Source of the DNA: JAOPZW01 sp963806015
GTDB lineage: Bacteria; Actinomycetota; Thermoleophilia; Solirubrobacterales; Solirubrobacteraceae
DNA: 64,000 nt
Direction: 5' to 3'
Assembly: GCA_963806015.1 (NCBI GenBank)
Contig: CAWDWM010000004.1
Coordinates: 310,001-374,000 of the forward strand
Each line of letters begins with the position of its first letter. Within the stretch, counting starts at the first letter, position 1. A model generated the notes under the pieces. That model made no database searches. It was not told the origin of the DNA and saw nothing but the letters and a program-made list of their open reading frames with translations. Positions 39,349-48,752 of the stretch are shown piece after piece. A program made the position numbers and the translations under genes.

Positions 39349-40994
39349 AACTCCCGGACGGCCTCGGCCGCCCCCTGCAACGGCACGCCGTCCTCGTGGT
39401 CGACGCGGCCGCGGCGAGCCTGGGCCTCCGCGCGCCCGGACTCGAGCGAGCGCTTGCCCACCGTGAGACGCAGCGGGACGCCCACCAGCTCGGCGTCGGC
39501 GAACTTCTCGCCCGGCCCGGCGTCGCGATCGTCGAGGAGCACCTTCAGGCCGGCGTCGGAGAGCTCGGAGTACAGCGCCTCGGCCGCGTCGCGCTCGGGC
39601 GTGCCCGGCTTGCCGATCGCGACGATCTCGACGTCCCAGGGCGCGATCGCCTTCGGCCATGAGATCCCCTTCTCGTCGGCGTTCTGCTCGATCGCCGCCG
39701 CGGTGATCCGGGCCGGGCCGATGCCGTAGCAGCCCATGACGATGAGCTGCTCCTTGCCGTGCTCGTCGAGGTAGGTGGCGCCCAGCGGCTCGGAATAGCG
39801 CGTGCCGAGCTTGAAGATGTTGGCGATCTCGATGGCGGGCTCGATGCGGATCGGGTGACCGTTGACGGTGTCGCCGGCCTCCACGGTGCGGAAGTCGCCG
39901 CGCTCGCCGCCCACAGTGACGACGCGGTGGTAGTCCGGGCGGTTGGCGCCCGCGAGGTAGTCCTGCCCGAACACGATCGCGTCGTCGTAGAGCGCCGTGA
40001 GGTCGGGGGTCGGCCCCAGGAAGCCGGGATGCAAACCCCGCCCACCCAGCTCGTCCTCGGTCGCCGGGCGGAAGCTCTCGCCCAGCGCATTGGCGAGCTT
40101 GATCTCGTTGACGCGGTGGTCGCCGCGCACGAAGGCCATGACCAGCCCGCGCGACTCGGTGACCACCGGGAAGGCCTTCAGCACGTTGCCCGCCTGGACG
40201 CCCAGGGCATCGGCCACGGCGGCGATCGTCGTCGCCCCCGGCGTGTGAAGGTCGCCCTCGAGGTCCATCGCCGCCACCGGCTGGGCATCGGCGCTCGCGA
40301 TCTCGGTGTTGGCCGCGTAGCCGGGCGCCAGTGCGACGTCGTTCTCGCCCGCCGGGCTCGGCGCCATGTACTCGTGCGCGGCCGAGCCGCCCATCATCCC
40401 GACGTCGGACTCGACGCGGTACCACTCCAGGCCGACCCGATCGCAGATCCGATCGTAGGCCTCCACGAACTTCTGGTAGGACGCGTCGAGGCCCTCCTCG
40501 TCGCGATCGAAGGAATAGGCGTCCTTCATGATGAACTCGCGCGTGCGCAGCACCCCGGCGCGCGGGCGCGGCTCGTCGCGGCCCTTGGTCTGGAAGTGGT
40601 AGAGCAGCATCGGCAGCTGCCGGTAGGAGCGCACCGTCTGCGCCACGTGGAGGGTGACCGTCTCCTCGTGGCTCAGGGCCAGGACGAACTCGGCGCTGCG
40701 GCGATCGTGGAGCTTGAACACCTCGTCGAAGGCGTAGCGCCCGCTGCGCTTCCACAGCTCCGCCGGCGTGATCACCGGCATCAGCATCTCCTGGCCGCCG
40801 ATGCGATCGATCTCCTCGCGCACGATCTGCGCGACGTTCTCGTGCACGCGCCAGCCGGCGGGCAGCCAGCTCCACAGGCCGGCGCCGACCTGGCGGATGA
40901 GCCCGGCGCGGACGCCGAGCTTGTGCGAGAGCGCCTCGGCGTCGGCCGGGGCCTCGCGCTCGGTGGGCAGGAAGTAGCGATCGAGACGGGTCAT
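39330..40994 (-). CDS. proS: Proline-tRNA ligase
   Basis: 554-aa class II aminoacyl-tRNA synthetase of the bacterial type with an inserted editing domain. Seen: LIRQVGAGLWSWLPAGWRVHENV near the N-terminus, motif 2 region YHFQTKGRDEPRPRAGVLRTREFIMKDAYSFD, motif 3 GCYGIGPARITAAAIEQ, C-terminal anticodon-binding domain IEIVAIGK. ATG start. In many bacteria proS is next to ispG or rseP; here they are 4-13 kb apart. Confidence 0.96.
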   Translation of the reverse strand: MTRLDRYFLPTEREAPADAEALSHKLGVRAGLIRQVGAGLWSWLPAGWRVHENVAQIVREEIDRIGGQEMLMPVITPAELWKRSGRYAFDEVFKLHDRRSAEFVLALSHEETVTLHVAQTVRSYRQLPMLLYHFQTKGRDEPRPRAGVLRTREFIMKDAYSFDRDEEGLDASYQKFVEAYDRICDRVGLEWYRVESDVGMMGGSAAHEYMAPSPAGENDVALAPGYAANTEIASADAQPVAAMDLEGDLHTPGATTIAAVADALGVQAGNVLKAFPVVTESRGLVMAFVRGDHRVNEIKLANALGESFRPATEDELGGRGLHPGFLGPTPDLTALYDDAIVFGQDYLAGANRPDYHRVVTVGGERGDFRTVEAGDTVNGHPIRIEPAIEIANIFKLGTRYSEPLGATYLDEHGKEQLIVMGCYGIGPARITAAAIEQNADEKGISWPKAIAPWDVEIVAIGKPGTPERDAAEALYSELSDAGLKVLLDDRDAGPGEKFADAELVGVPLRLTVGKRSLESGRAEAQARRGRVDHEDGVPLQGAAEAVRELWTSLP

Positions 40995-41081
40995 CGACGG
41001 CCAACATTAGTTGGGGGCCGGGCGTTACGGGCGGCGGGGGTAGGTCGCCACGTAGTCGCCGGCGGTGGCCGTGAGATCGCG

Positions 41082-42398
41082 TTAGCGCCGAGAGACCCGC
41101 TCACACCCGCGCAGGCGATCGCGCCGGTCGGCGGTGACGCGATCGAGCCCCGCGCCACAGTCGATGACGTCGCGCGAGCCGTCGCGTGCGGAGATCGCGT
41201 CGTTGCCGGGCCCGCCCCACACCCGGTCGCGGCCGGTGCCGGGGACGACCCGGTCGTTGCCGGTGTCGCCGTGGAGCTCGTCGGCCTTGGCACCGCCCAG
41301 CAGGCGGTCGTTGCCGCTGCCGCCGAAGAGCCGGTCGCGCCCGTCGCCGCCCCACAGGCTGTCGTCGCCGCCGTCGCCGTCGAGGACGTCGGCGCCCTCG
41401 CCGCCCCACAGGCAGTCGTTGCCCTCGCGCCCGCGCAGCAGGTCGCGCCCCTGGCGGCCGAACAGGCGGTCACCGAACGCGCTGCCCAGGAGCACGTCGT
41501 CGTCGCGCCCGCCGTAGGACGGGTTCGCGCACGGCGGCCCGGCGAGCGTCAGCGGCGGCGGCGCGACGCTCGCGCCCGTCACCAGCGTGTCGACCGCGGC
41601 GCTGTGGTCGCCGGGCGTGGGATCGGTGCTGCTCGTGGCGACGCTGACGGTATGACGGAAGCTCGTGCCCTCGGCGATGCCCGCCAGCACCACGGTCACG
41701 GTCGCGCTGGCGTTGGCTGCGATGGCCGGCAGCGTGCAGCGCAGCGTGGCCCCCGGCGTGCAGGTGCCGGCGCCCTCGGTGCGCACGAGTCGCGCTCCGG
41801 CCGGCACGACGTCGGTCACCGTGACGCCGGCGGCGGCGCTCGGCCCGCGGTTGGCCACCGTGACGTCGTAGGGCGTGTCGCGGTCGACGACGCCGAAGGC
41901 GGGACCGGTCATCGTGAGCGCGACGTCGGCGGTGCATGGAGCGACGTGCAGCGACGCCTCGGCGGGACATGCGTCCTGGCTCTCGTCGCCGTAGTCGTCG
42001 TCGTCGGCGTCGGGCTCGAGCACGCCGCTGACGAGCAGGGTGGTTCCCCGCCACGCCTGGGGCATCGGCGCGCTCGCGACGCGCACGCCCAGCAGGTCGC
42101 CGGCGCGCATCGGCAGGCGGACGGCGCGATCGGTGGCGGTCGTCGGCGTCGGGTCCGGCGTCACCGTGGACCCCGACTTGACCGCCGGCGTCATGGTCAC
42201 CGTCGTGGCCGTGCGCAGCGTCCAGTGCACGAGCACGCCGGCGCTCGGCGCCGCCGGCCCCGCGAGGAACGCCTCGCAGCATGGCGGCGTGGCGTCAGGC
42301 GTCTGACCGAGGTCGGCGCCGAAGGTGACCGCCGCGCCGGCCCCCGCGGGGGCGCTGAGCAGCAGGCACAGAAGGGCGAGGAGGGACCGAACCGCCAT
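41082..42398 (-). CDS. Secreted DUF11 and RTX calcium-binding repeat protein
   Basis: 438 aa. Signal peptide (about 1-23: MAVRSLLALLCLLLSAPAGAGAA). A beta-rich N-domain, an acidic DADDDDYGDESQDAC thrombospondin-type-3-like stretch, a DUF11 domain (VTVANRGPSAAAGVTVTDVVPAGARLV) and about ten RTX nonapeptides (GGxGxDxLx) from about residue 310, for example GREGNDCLWGGEGADVL. Ca2+-dependent folding outside the cell is expected. No C-terminal type I secretion signal needed here, as a Sec signal is present. Adhesin, enzyme scaffold or surface protein: unknown. Confidence 0.82.
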   Translation of the reverse strand: MAVRSLLALLCLLLSAPAGAGAAVTFGADLGQTPDATPPCCEAFLAGPAAPSAGVLVHWTLRTATTVTMTPAVKSGSTVTPDPTPTTATDRAVRLPMRAGDLLGVRVASAPMPQAWRGTTLLVSGVLEPDADDDDYGDESQDACPAEASLHVAPCTADVALTMTGPAFGVVDRDTPYDVTVANRGPSAAAGVTVTDVVPAGARLVRTEGAGTCTPGATLRCTLPAIAANASATVTVVLAGIAEGTSFRHTVSVATSSTDPTPGDHSAAVDTLVTGASVAPPPLTLAGPPCANPSYGGRDDDVLLGSAFGDRLFGRQGRDLLRGREGNDCLWGGEGADVLDGDGGDDSLWGGDGRDRLFGGSGNDRLLGGAKADELHGDTGNDRVVPGTGRDRVWGGPGNDAISARDGSRDVIDCGAGLDRVTADRRDRLRGCERVSRR

Positions 42399-42473
42399 GG
42401 CCGCACTTTGAACGAGCCACCGGGTGGATATGTTTCGGTGAGTTTCCGACCCATCCCCGAAGAGGAGACGGCA

Positions 42474-43079
42474 ATGGCGTACGAGGTTCCGCCCCTGCCC
42501 TACGACTACGCGGCGCTGGAGCCGCACATCGACGAGCAGACCATGCGTCTGCACCATGACAAGCACCACCAGGCGTACGTGGACAAGGCCAACGGCGCCC
42601 TCGAGGGCACCGAGTGGGCCGACAAGCCGATCGAGGAGGTCATCGCCAACCTCGACGCGCTGCCTGCCGATAAGAAGGGCCCCGTGCGCAACAACGGCGG
42701 CGGGCACCTCAATCACTCCCTGTTCTGGGAGTCGATGAGCCCCGACGGCGGCGGTGCGCCCTCCGGCGACCTGGCCGGCGCGATCGACGACGCCTTCGGC
42801 TCCTTCGACGCCTTCAAGGAGCAGTTCGAGGCCGCCGGCGTCGGCCAGTTCGGCTCCGGCTGGGCCTGGCTCGTGCTCGACGGCGGGTCGCTGAAGATCA
42901 CCAGCACCGCCAACCAGGACAGCCCGGTCACCAGCGGCGCGACGCCGCTGGTGGGCAACGACGTCTGGGAGCACGCCTACTACCTCAAGTACCAGAACAA
43001 GCGCCCGGACTACCTGAAGGCGTGGTGGAACGTCGTCAACTGGGACAAGGTCGCCGAGCGGTACGCCGCGGCCGGCTGA
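42474..43079 (+). CDS. sodA: Superoxide dismutase (Fe/Mn)
   Basis: 201 aa. Metal ligands: H in MRLHHDKHHQAYV, H in GGGHLNHSLFW, and D/H in NDVWEHAYYLKYQN. GQFGSGWAWLV confirms the Fe/Mn family. Cytoplasmic, no signal peptide. GAGGAGA lies 7 nt before ATG 42474. A canonical intrinsic terminator follows at 43127-43156, so it is probably monocistronic. Fe versus Mn specificity is not decided. Confidence 0.96.
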   Translation: MAYEVPPLPYDYAALEPHIDEQTMRLHHDKHHQAYVDKANGALEGTEWADKPIEEVIANLDALPADKKGPVRNNGGGHLNHSLFWESMSPDGGGAPSGDLAGAIDDAFGSFDAFKEQFEAAGVGQFGSGWAWLVLDGGSLKITSTANQDSPVTSGATPLVGNDVWEHAYYLKYQNKRPDYLKAWWNVVNWDKVAERYAAAG

Positions 43080-43126
43080 CCAGCGGTTCAAGTCGGCGGC
43101 CGGGCTGCCGATCCAAGAGGACATAA

Positions 43127-43156
43127 GGGGGCGGCTGAGGAAGCCGCCCCCTTTTT
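43127..43156 (+). terminator. Rho-independent terminator of sodA
   Basis: GGGGGCGGCT-GAGGA-AGCCGCCCCC, a perfect 10-bp stem with a 5-nt loop followed by TTTTT. One of the few classical intrinsic terminators in the window. Confidence 0.92.
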
Positions 43157-43216
43157 CCGTCTGCGGTCGGCCTAACCTTGCGCAACCCTGATGCCGCCAC
43201 TGCGTTCGCTCACCCG

Positions 43217-44716
43217 ATGACCTCTCTCCAGCGCCTGCTGACGGTCGCGCTGGCCGTCGCTCTGCTCCTGCCCGCCGCCGCCCAGGCCTCCTCCTCGATG
43301 GAGACCGGGATCGCCGACGACGCCGCGCTGCTCAACGAGCCCAGCGACGCCAAGGCGGCCGCCGCGGTGTCGGCGTGGGCCGCGCTGGGGATCGACGACG
43401 TGCGGATCTTCGTGCAGTGGCAGGCGATCGCGCCCGCCAACTCGGAGGTCAAGGCACCCGACGGGTTCAACTCGGCCGATCCGGACAGCCCGGGGTACAA
43501 CTGGTCGCGTGTGGACCGGGCCGTGAGCCTGGTCAGCGCCGCGGGCATGCGCCCGCTGCTCGTGGTGACTGGCCCCGCCCCGCTGTGGGCCTCACAGGTC
43601 CCCGCGCGCCACAACGTGCGTTACAAGCCGCGACCCGATCTCTTCGGCCAGTTCGCGCGCGCGGCCGCGCTGCGCTACGGCGGGGCCGTCGACCGCTGGA
43701 TCATCTGGAACGAGGCCAACCTGCCGCTGTGGCTGCAGCCGCAGAACACGTGTGCGGGCAAGCGCTGCACGCCGTACGCCCCGCACCTCTACCGCCGGCT
43801 GGTGCGCGCCGCCTACCCGGCGATCAAGGCGGTCGATCCCACCTCGACCGTCCTCTTCGGCGCCCTCGCGCCGCGCGGCGAGAACGCGACGAAGCAGAAC
43901 GCGCGCACGATGCCACTGGCCTTCATCCGCTCGATGGGGTGCGTCAAGGTCACCCTCAAGCGCGATCGCACCGGGCCGTGCAAGGGCTTTCAGCCGCTCA
44001 GCGGCGACGGCTTCGCCTACCACCCTCATGCCACGACGCGCGCGCCCGATGACCCGCAGCCGCGTCTCGACGAGGCGGCGATCGCCGACCTGCCGCGCTT
44101 GGAGCGCACGCTCGACGGCACCCAGCGCGCGGGTGGCCTGAAGAAGCCTAATGGCGGCAAGTTCGGGCTGTACTTCACCGAATGGGGCTACCAGACGCTC
44201 CCACCGGACCCGATCCAGGGCGTGTCGCTGACCAAGCAGTCGCGCTACCTGCAGCAGGGCGACTACATCGCCTACAAGGACCCGCGCGTGAAGCTGCTGA
44301 CCCAGTACGAGTGGCGCGACGAGCCGCTCGGTCGCGGCACGAAGGCGACGAAGTACTCGGGCTGGCAGTCCGGCCTGCGCTTCGCCAGCGACAAGGCCAA
44401 GCCATCGCTGAAGAGCTTCGCGAATCCGTTCTTCATCGATCAGCGGCCGCGAACCCGCACGGCTCGGCTCTGGGGCCACGTGCGTCCCGGCAACGGGCAC
44501 CGCGTCACCGTGCAGCGCCGCAAGCCCGGCGCCAAGCGCTGGACGACGGTCAAGGTCCTCTCCACCAACGCCTCCGGCTTCTGGAAGCTGACGCAGACGC
44601 TCAAGGCGACGACCGACTACCGCTTCACCTGGCAGCCGACCGACGCGTACGGCGCGCGCAGCGGTCCGGTGAAGGCCAGCGACGTGCTGCGCGCGAAGGT
44701 CGCTAAGCGCGGGTGA
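43217..44716 (+). CDS. Secreted glycoside-hydrolase-like protein (clan GH-A fold)
   Basis: 499-aa exported protein; signal peptide about 1-24 (LLTVALAVALLLPAAAQA). TIM-barrel pattern of GH5/GH39-like enzymes: IIWNEANLPLW (acid/base Glu at the NEx motif) and LYFTEWGYQT (nucleophile Glu). C-terminal about 90 residues form a beta-sandwich-like domain (GHVRPGNGHRVTVQRRKPGAK...). Likely acts on an extracellular polysaccharide; not a confident family assignment. Its last 14 nt overlap convergent ispG. Confidence 0.75.
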   Translation: MTSLQRLLTVALAVALLLPAAAQASSSMETGIADDAALLNEPSDAKAAAAVSAWAALGIDDVRIFVQWQAIAPANSEVKAPDGFNSADPDSPGYNWSRVDRAVSLVSAAGMRPLLVVTGPAPLWASQVPARHNVRYKPRPDLFGQFARAAALRYGGAVDRWIIWNEANLPLWLQPQNTCAGKRCTPYAPHLYRRLVRAAYPAIKAVDPTSTVLFGALAPRGENATKQNARTMPLAFIRSMGCVKVTLKRDRTGPCKGFQPLSGDGFAYHPHATTRAPDDPQPRLDEAAIADLPRLERTLDGTQRAGGLKKPNGGKFGLYFTEWGYQTLPPDPIQGVSLTKQSRYLQQGDYIAYKDPRVKLLTQYEWRDEPLGRGTKATKYSGWQSGLRFASDKAKPSLKSFANPFFIDQRPRTRTARLWGHVRPGNGHRVTVQRRKPGAKRWTTVKVLSTNASGFWKLTQTLKATTDYRFTWQPTDAYGARSGPVKASDVLRAKVAKRG

Positions 44717-45929
44717 AGCGGCGCCCGTCGACCGGCGAGTCGTCCTCGTCGAGGCGGGCCGCTTCGGCCTCGAGCGCCGCGAGGCGCTCCGGCGTCATCG
44801 CCGTCTCGTCCTCGTTCTCGGCCAGCCACGCCGCGGCCTCGGCGGCCTGCGCCTCATCGCGCACCACCGTCTTGCCGCGCTGGTAGTAGCGGTCGATCTC
44901 GGCGAACAGCTCGTCGACCAGGCGCTCGGTGGGGACCTTCCGCAGTGGCTCGCCGCGGGAGAAGATCATCGCTGAGTCCTTGGCCCCCGTGATGCCGAAG
45001 TCGGCGTGGCGCGCCTCGCCGATGCCATTGACCGCGCAGCCCAGGATCGAGACCTCGATCGGGTCGTCGTAGGCCTCCAGGCGCCGCTCGACCTCCGCCA
45101 CCACGGAGTCCATGTCGAACTGCAGGCGCCCGCACGTGGGGCAGGCGATGAGCACGGGGCCGCGCTCGCGCAGCTTGAGCGCCTTGAGGATCTCCCAGGC
45201 GACCTTGACCTCCTCCTCGGCATGGAAGGTCGAGAGGCTGATGCGGATGGTGTCGCCGATCCCGTCGGCCAGCAGCGTGCCCAGGCCGACGGCGCTCTTC
45301 AGCGAGCCGGTCCACTTGGTGCCCGCCTCGGTGACGCCGAGGTGCAGCGGGTGGTCGATCTTCTCGCTCAGCAGCCGGTTGGAGGCGATCGTGTTGGGCA
45401 CGCTCGTCGACTTCATCGAGACCTTGAAGTCCTGGAACTCCAGGCGGTGCATGAGCTCGACCCACTCGGTCGCGGCGCTGACCAGCGCCTCGACCGGGTT
45501 GGAGAACTCGAGGTCGCGCAGATGCTTGGGCAGCGAGCCGGAGTTGACCCCCACGCGCAGCGGCGTCCCATGGCGCTTGGCCACCGCGATGACCTCGGCG
45601 GTCTTCTCGGGGCCGCCGATGTTGCCGGGGTTGATGCGTACGCAGTGCGCGCCGGCCTCGATCGCCTTGATCGCCAGCGTGTGGTTGAAGTGGATGTCGG
45701 CGATCACGGGGATCGGCGAGTCGCGCACGATCGTCTTGAGCGCCTCGACGTCCTGCTCGCGGGGCACGGCCACGCGGACGATGTCGGCGCCGGCCTCCGC
45801 GACCCGCCGGATCTGGTCCATCGTCGGGCCGAGATTGGCCGTCTCGGTCTTGGTCATCGTCTGAACGGCCACGGGCGCGCCGCCCCCGATGGGGACGCCG
45901 CCCACGTGGATCTGCCGCGCGGAGGCCAT
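44703..45929 (-). CDS. ispG: 4-hydroxy-3-methylbut-2-enyl diphosphate synthase
   Basis: 408-aa [4Fe-4S] enzyme of the MEP isoprenoid pathway. Cluster Cys ligands occur in ACPTCGRL and SILGCAVNGIGEA; the N-terminal barrel has GGGAPVAVQTMTKTET and RINPGNIGG. The C-terminal 60 residues extend beyond the core. With dxr and uppS in the window it belongs to isoprenoid and undecaprenyl synthesis. Separated from rseP by about 7.4 kb of other genes. Confidence 0.96.
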   Translation of the reverse strand: MASARQIHVGGVPIGGGAPVAVQTMTKTETANLGPTMDQIRRVAEAGADIVRVAVPREQDVEALKTIVRDSPIPVIADIHFNHTLAIKAIEAGAHCVRINPGNIGGPEKTAEVIAVAKRHGTPLRVGVNSGSLPKHLRDLEFSNPVEALVSAATEWVELMHRLEFQDFKVSMKSTSVPNTIASNRLLSEKIDHPLHLGVTEAGTKWTGSLKSAVGLGTLLADGIGDTIRISLSTFHAEEEVKVAWEILKALKLRERGPVLIACPTCGRLQFDMDSVVAEVERRLEAYDDPIEVSILGCAVNGIGEARHADFGITGAKDSAMIFSRGEPLRKVPTERLVDELFAEIDRYYQRGKTVVRDEAQAAEAAAWLAENEDETAMTPERLAALEAEAARLDEDDSPVDGRRFTRA

Positions 45930-46067
45930 GCCCGGAGTGTACGAGGCGCGCAGGCGCTCGGCAGCACCTACCGGACGGGTGGTTTATGGCGGTCGGCGGG
46001 TTGTTCGCGCGCCGAACGGGCACTACCTTCGGTGAGCGGTGCGGAGCTCCGCAGCGTAGAAGCGGTT

Positions 46068-46721
46068 ATGGCGGTCCACGTTCCCCACCTCCCCCGGCCC
46101 GGGTCGGTCCTCGCGACGACCGCGTTGGCGTGCGCGTTGTGTGCCGCGCCGGCGACCGTCGCGCTCGCGCAGCAACCCGATCCCACCCCGCTGTGGAAGG
46201 CCTATCCGCTGAAGCCGGCCAAGTCGGCCGGAGCGAAGTCCGCCCAGCGCCCGGTCGGCGCGCCGCTGCCCGCGAGCGGGACGCCGCGCCCGCGCCCGGG
46301 CGTGAGCGGCGCGACCCCCGATACTCCCGGCGCGCCGCTGGCCGTGGCGGTCGTCTCCTACCTGGCGCTCGGGTTCCTGGCCGTCGTGGGCGTCGGCGCG
46401 GCGACGCGGCTCGTGGCACGTCGTCGAAGGCAACCGGTCGTGTGTGAGATCAGCCTGGCGCCCGGCGACGAGGGCGACGCGTTCCTCGCCGTGCAGCTGG
46501 ACGGCGACGAGGAACGGGTCGTCGCGCGGTCGCGACGCTTCGAGCGCCGCTCGCCCGAGCCCCCGGACGACGACGCCGCGTCCCACGAGGCCTACGAGCA
46601 GCTGCTGCGCGCCCTCTACGCGGAGGGCTGGCAGCCCTACGAGCATGGCCGTCGCTGGTGGGAGATGCGGCTGCGCCATGGGGCGAGCACCGAGACGTCG
46701 GCGCCGGCGCGACATGGCTGA
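46068..46721 (+). CDS. Hypothetical secreted/membrane protein
   Basis: 217 aa. N-terminal hydrophobic segment (about 12-34, ending ALAQQ) as a signal peptide or helix, a Pro/Lys/Arg-rich linker, a second membrane helix (about 92-116: LAVAVVSYLALGFLAVVGVGAAT) followed by RLVARRRRQ, then a cytoplasmic domain containing YEQLLRALYAEGWQPYEHGRRWWEMRL. Not a known family. Its stop overlaps the following ferritin-like gene start by 8 nt, so these are probably co-expressed. Confidence 0.65.
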   Translation: MAVHVPHLPRPGSVLATTALACALCAAPATVALAQQPDPTPLWKAYPLKPAKSAGAKSAQRPVGAPLPASGTPRPRPGVSGATPDTPGAPLAVAVVSYLALGFLAVVGVGAATRLVARRRRQPVVCEISLAPGDEGDAFLAVQLDGDEERVVARSRRFERRSPEPPDDDAASHEAYEQLLRALYAEGWQPYEHGRRWWEMRLRHGASTETSAPARHG

Positions 46722-47295
46722 TCGGCGTCTCACGCGGGCGTCGCTCATGCGCGGTGGCGCGGCGCTGGCCGCGGGCGGCGCCGCGCTGGCGGTCTGGCCG
46801 CGGACGACGGTGTCCGCGCCCTCGGCCAAACAGGACGCCGAGATCCTGCGCTTCGCGCTGACCGTCGAGGACCTGCAGGCCGCCTTCTACGTCGACGCGG
46901 TCAAGCAGGGCGCGCTGCGCGGCGAGATGCTCGAGTTCGCGCGGACCGTGGGCGGCCACGAACGCGCCCATGCCGCCCACGTCCGCAAGCTGCTCGGCGC
47001 CGGCGCATCGAAGCCCAAGACCTTCGCCTTCGGCGACACCAACACGACGCCCGACGGCTTCGCCAACGCCGCGATCGAGCTCGAGGAGCTCGGGCTGGCC
47101 GCCTACAACGGAGCGGCCACGAGCCTCACCCCGGATGCGCTGGCCGACGCCTCGCGGATCGTGTCGGTCGAGGCGCGCCACGCGTCGTGGATCCGCGACA
47201 TCGTCGGCAAGAACCCCGCGCCGCGCGCCGCCGACCGCCCGCTCTCGGCCGCCGACGCCCAGGCCGCCATCGCCCGGACAGGGTTCGTGCGGTAG
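46714..47295 (+). CDS. Exported ferritin-like domain protein (first of a tandem pair)
   Basis: 193 aa. N-terminus MADRRLTRASLMRGGAALAAGG resembles a degenerate Tat signal. Four-helix ferritin-like domain with diiron-type residues: E in TVEDLQAAFY, ExxH in GGHERAHAAHV, E in AIELEELGLAAY and ExxH in SVEARHASWIRD. Probably extracytoplasmic iron or oxidative-stress role. Followed 3 nt later by a paralogue. Confidence 0.8.
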   Translation: MADRRLTRASLMRGGAALAAGGAALAVWPRTTVSAPSAKQDAEILRFALTVEDLQAAFYVDAVKQGALRGEMLEFARTVGGHERAHAAHVRKLLGAGASKPKTFAFGDTNTTPDGFANAAIELEELGLAAYNGAATSLTPDALADASRIVSVEARHASWIRDIVGKNPAPRAADRPLSAADAQAAIARTGFVR

Positions 47296-47298
47296 GCG

Positions 47299-47973
47299 AT
47301 GGAGCCCGATCTGCGCCTCGACAGCATCGACCGTGACGGCGCCATCGCCGACGCGCTCGCGGGCCTGCACGGCCACACGCGCGCCGATCTCCTGCGGGGA
47401 GCGCTCTTCGGTGGCGCAGCGTTGCTGGCGGCGGGCGCCGCACCGGCGGCGGCGGCCTCCGGGACCGCGCGCGACAACGCGATCCTCAACTTCGCGCTGA
47501 CGCTCGAGGAGCTGCAGGCGGCCTTCTACACCGAGGTCGAGCGCAACAAGGTCCTCCAAGGCGAGCTCAAGCAGCAGGCGGACACCGTCGGCGGCCACGA
47601 GCGCGCCCACGTGCGCGCCTTCCGCGACGTCCTGGGCTCCAAGGCGATCAAGCGTCCGCACTTCGACTTCGGCGGGGCGACCGAGGGCTCCGACGCCTTC
47701 CGGCGCACGGCGGTGGCCTTCGAGGACCTGGCGGTCGCGGCCTACAAGGGCCAGGCGCCCCACATCCACTCGCGCGCCTATCTCGCCTCGGCGCTGGCCA
47801 TCCACTCGGTCGAGGCGCGCCACGCCGCCTGGATCCGGCGACTGGCCGGCAAGCCGCCGGTCGCGGGCCCGTTCGACGAGCCGATCTCGGGCGCGACGGC
47901 GACCCGCATCGTGGCGCGCACGCACTTCGTCGTGCGCAGCACGAGCAGCAAGGGGCCCAAGTTCACCGGCTGA
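47299..47973 (+). CDS. Exported ferritin-like domain protein (second of pair)
   Basis: 224-aa paralogue of the preceding gene: TLEELQAAFYTEV, GGHERAHVRAF, AFEDLAVAAYKG and SVEARHAAWIRRL align one to one. The N-terminus is longer and has HTRADLLRGALFGGAALLAAG, again a Tat-like but single-Arg signal. ATG is 3 nt after the first gene's stop, so translation is coupled. The C-terminus carries an extra basic VRSTSSKGPKF tail. Confidence 0.8.
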   Translation: MEPDLRLDSIDRDGAIADALAGLHGHTRADLLRGALFGGAALLAAGAAPAAAASGTARDNAILNFALTLEELQAAFYTEVERNKVLQGELKQQADTVGGHERAHVRAFRDVLGSKAIKRPHFDFGGATEGSDAFRRTAVAFEDLAVAAYKGQAPHIHSRAYLASALAIHSVEARHAAWIRRLAGKPPVAGPFDEPISGATATRIVARTHFVVRSTSSKGPKFTG

Positions 47974-47993
47974 TCGCCCCGGTCGGCGCCGCG

Positions 47994-48734
47994 ATGGCCG
48001 TCGCGGCCCTCGCCGGCTGCGGCGCGCAGGGGAAGTCGGCCGGCTCGCGCGTCGCGGTCCCCGACATCCCCGCGCCGGCGCGCGGAGGCCTGCCGATCGG
48101 CGCGCCCGAGCCGTTGCGCGCCGACCCGCATGCCGTGCAATGGGCGCCACTGCGACGGGCGGCGATCGCGCGCGCGGCGCCGTCCGCGGGCGCGCGGGCG
48201 GTCGCCCGGCTGTCGGCGCACACGCCGGAGGGCACGACGAACCTCGTCCTCGTGCTCGCGCGCGCCCGCGATGCGCGCGGCCGGCTGTGGATCCGCGCGC
48301 GCCTGCCCGCCCGCCGGGCGCAGACCGGATGGCTGGCGCGCTCGGCGCTCGCCGGCTACGCGGAGGTCCGCACGCGGTTGATCGTCGATCGCGCGCGCCT
48401 GACCCTGACGCTGCTGCGCAACGGCCGCACCGTCTTCCGGGCCCCTGTCGGGATCGGGCGCGCCGCGACGCCCACTCCGGCAGGCGACTTCTACGTCCGC
48501 GATCGCCTTCGCCGCTTCGCCAGCCCCTTCTACGGACCCATCGCCTTCGGCACCAGCGCGCAGTCCGCGACCCTGACCGACTGGCCCGCCGGCGGCTACA
48601 TCGGGATCCACGGGACCAGCCGGCCCGAGCTGATCCCGGGCCGCGTCTCGCACGGCTGCATCCGCCTGCGCAACGCCGACATCCTGCGCCTCGCCCGGCT
48701 GCTCCCCATCGGGACGCCGCTCGAGATCCGCTGA
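47994..48734 (+). CDS. L,D-transpeptidase (YkuD), probable lipoprotein
   Basis: 246 aa. A lipobox LAGC is at residues 6-9, so the protein is likely lipid-anchored; the ATG at 47994 leaves a very short signal without positive charge. An in-frame CTG at 47970, overlapping the previous stop, would give a better signal (LIAPVGAAMAVAALAGC). YkuD catalytic domain: GIHGTSRPELIPG and SHGCIRLRN (His, Cys). Crosslinks peptidoglycan by 3-3 links. An SH3b-like region precedes it. Confidence 0.87.
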   Translation: MAVAALAGCGAQGKSAGSRVAVPDIPAPARGGLPIGAPEPLRADPHAVQWAPLRRAAIARAAPSAGARAVARLSAHTPEGTTNLVLVLARARDARGRLWIRARLPARRAQTGWLARSALAGYAEVRTRLIVDRARLTLTLLRNGRTVFRAPVGIGRAATPTPAGDFYVRDRLRRFASPFYGPIAFGTSAQSATLTDWPAGGYIGIHGTSRPELIPGRVSHGCIRLRNADILRLARLLPIGTPLEIR

Positions 48735-48752
48735 GACGTACCCTCCCGGCCC

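Noticed and set aside
39759..43079. 1106-residue open frame on the plus strand
   Set aside because: It runs antisense to proS and the RTX protein and is rich in V, A, R, H typical of GC-rich shadow frames; only the last 201 residues (sodA) are real.
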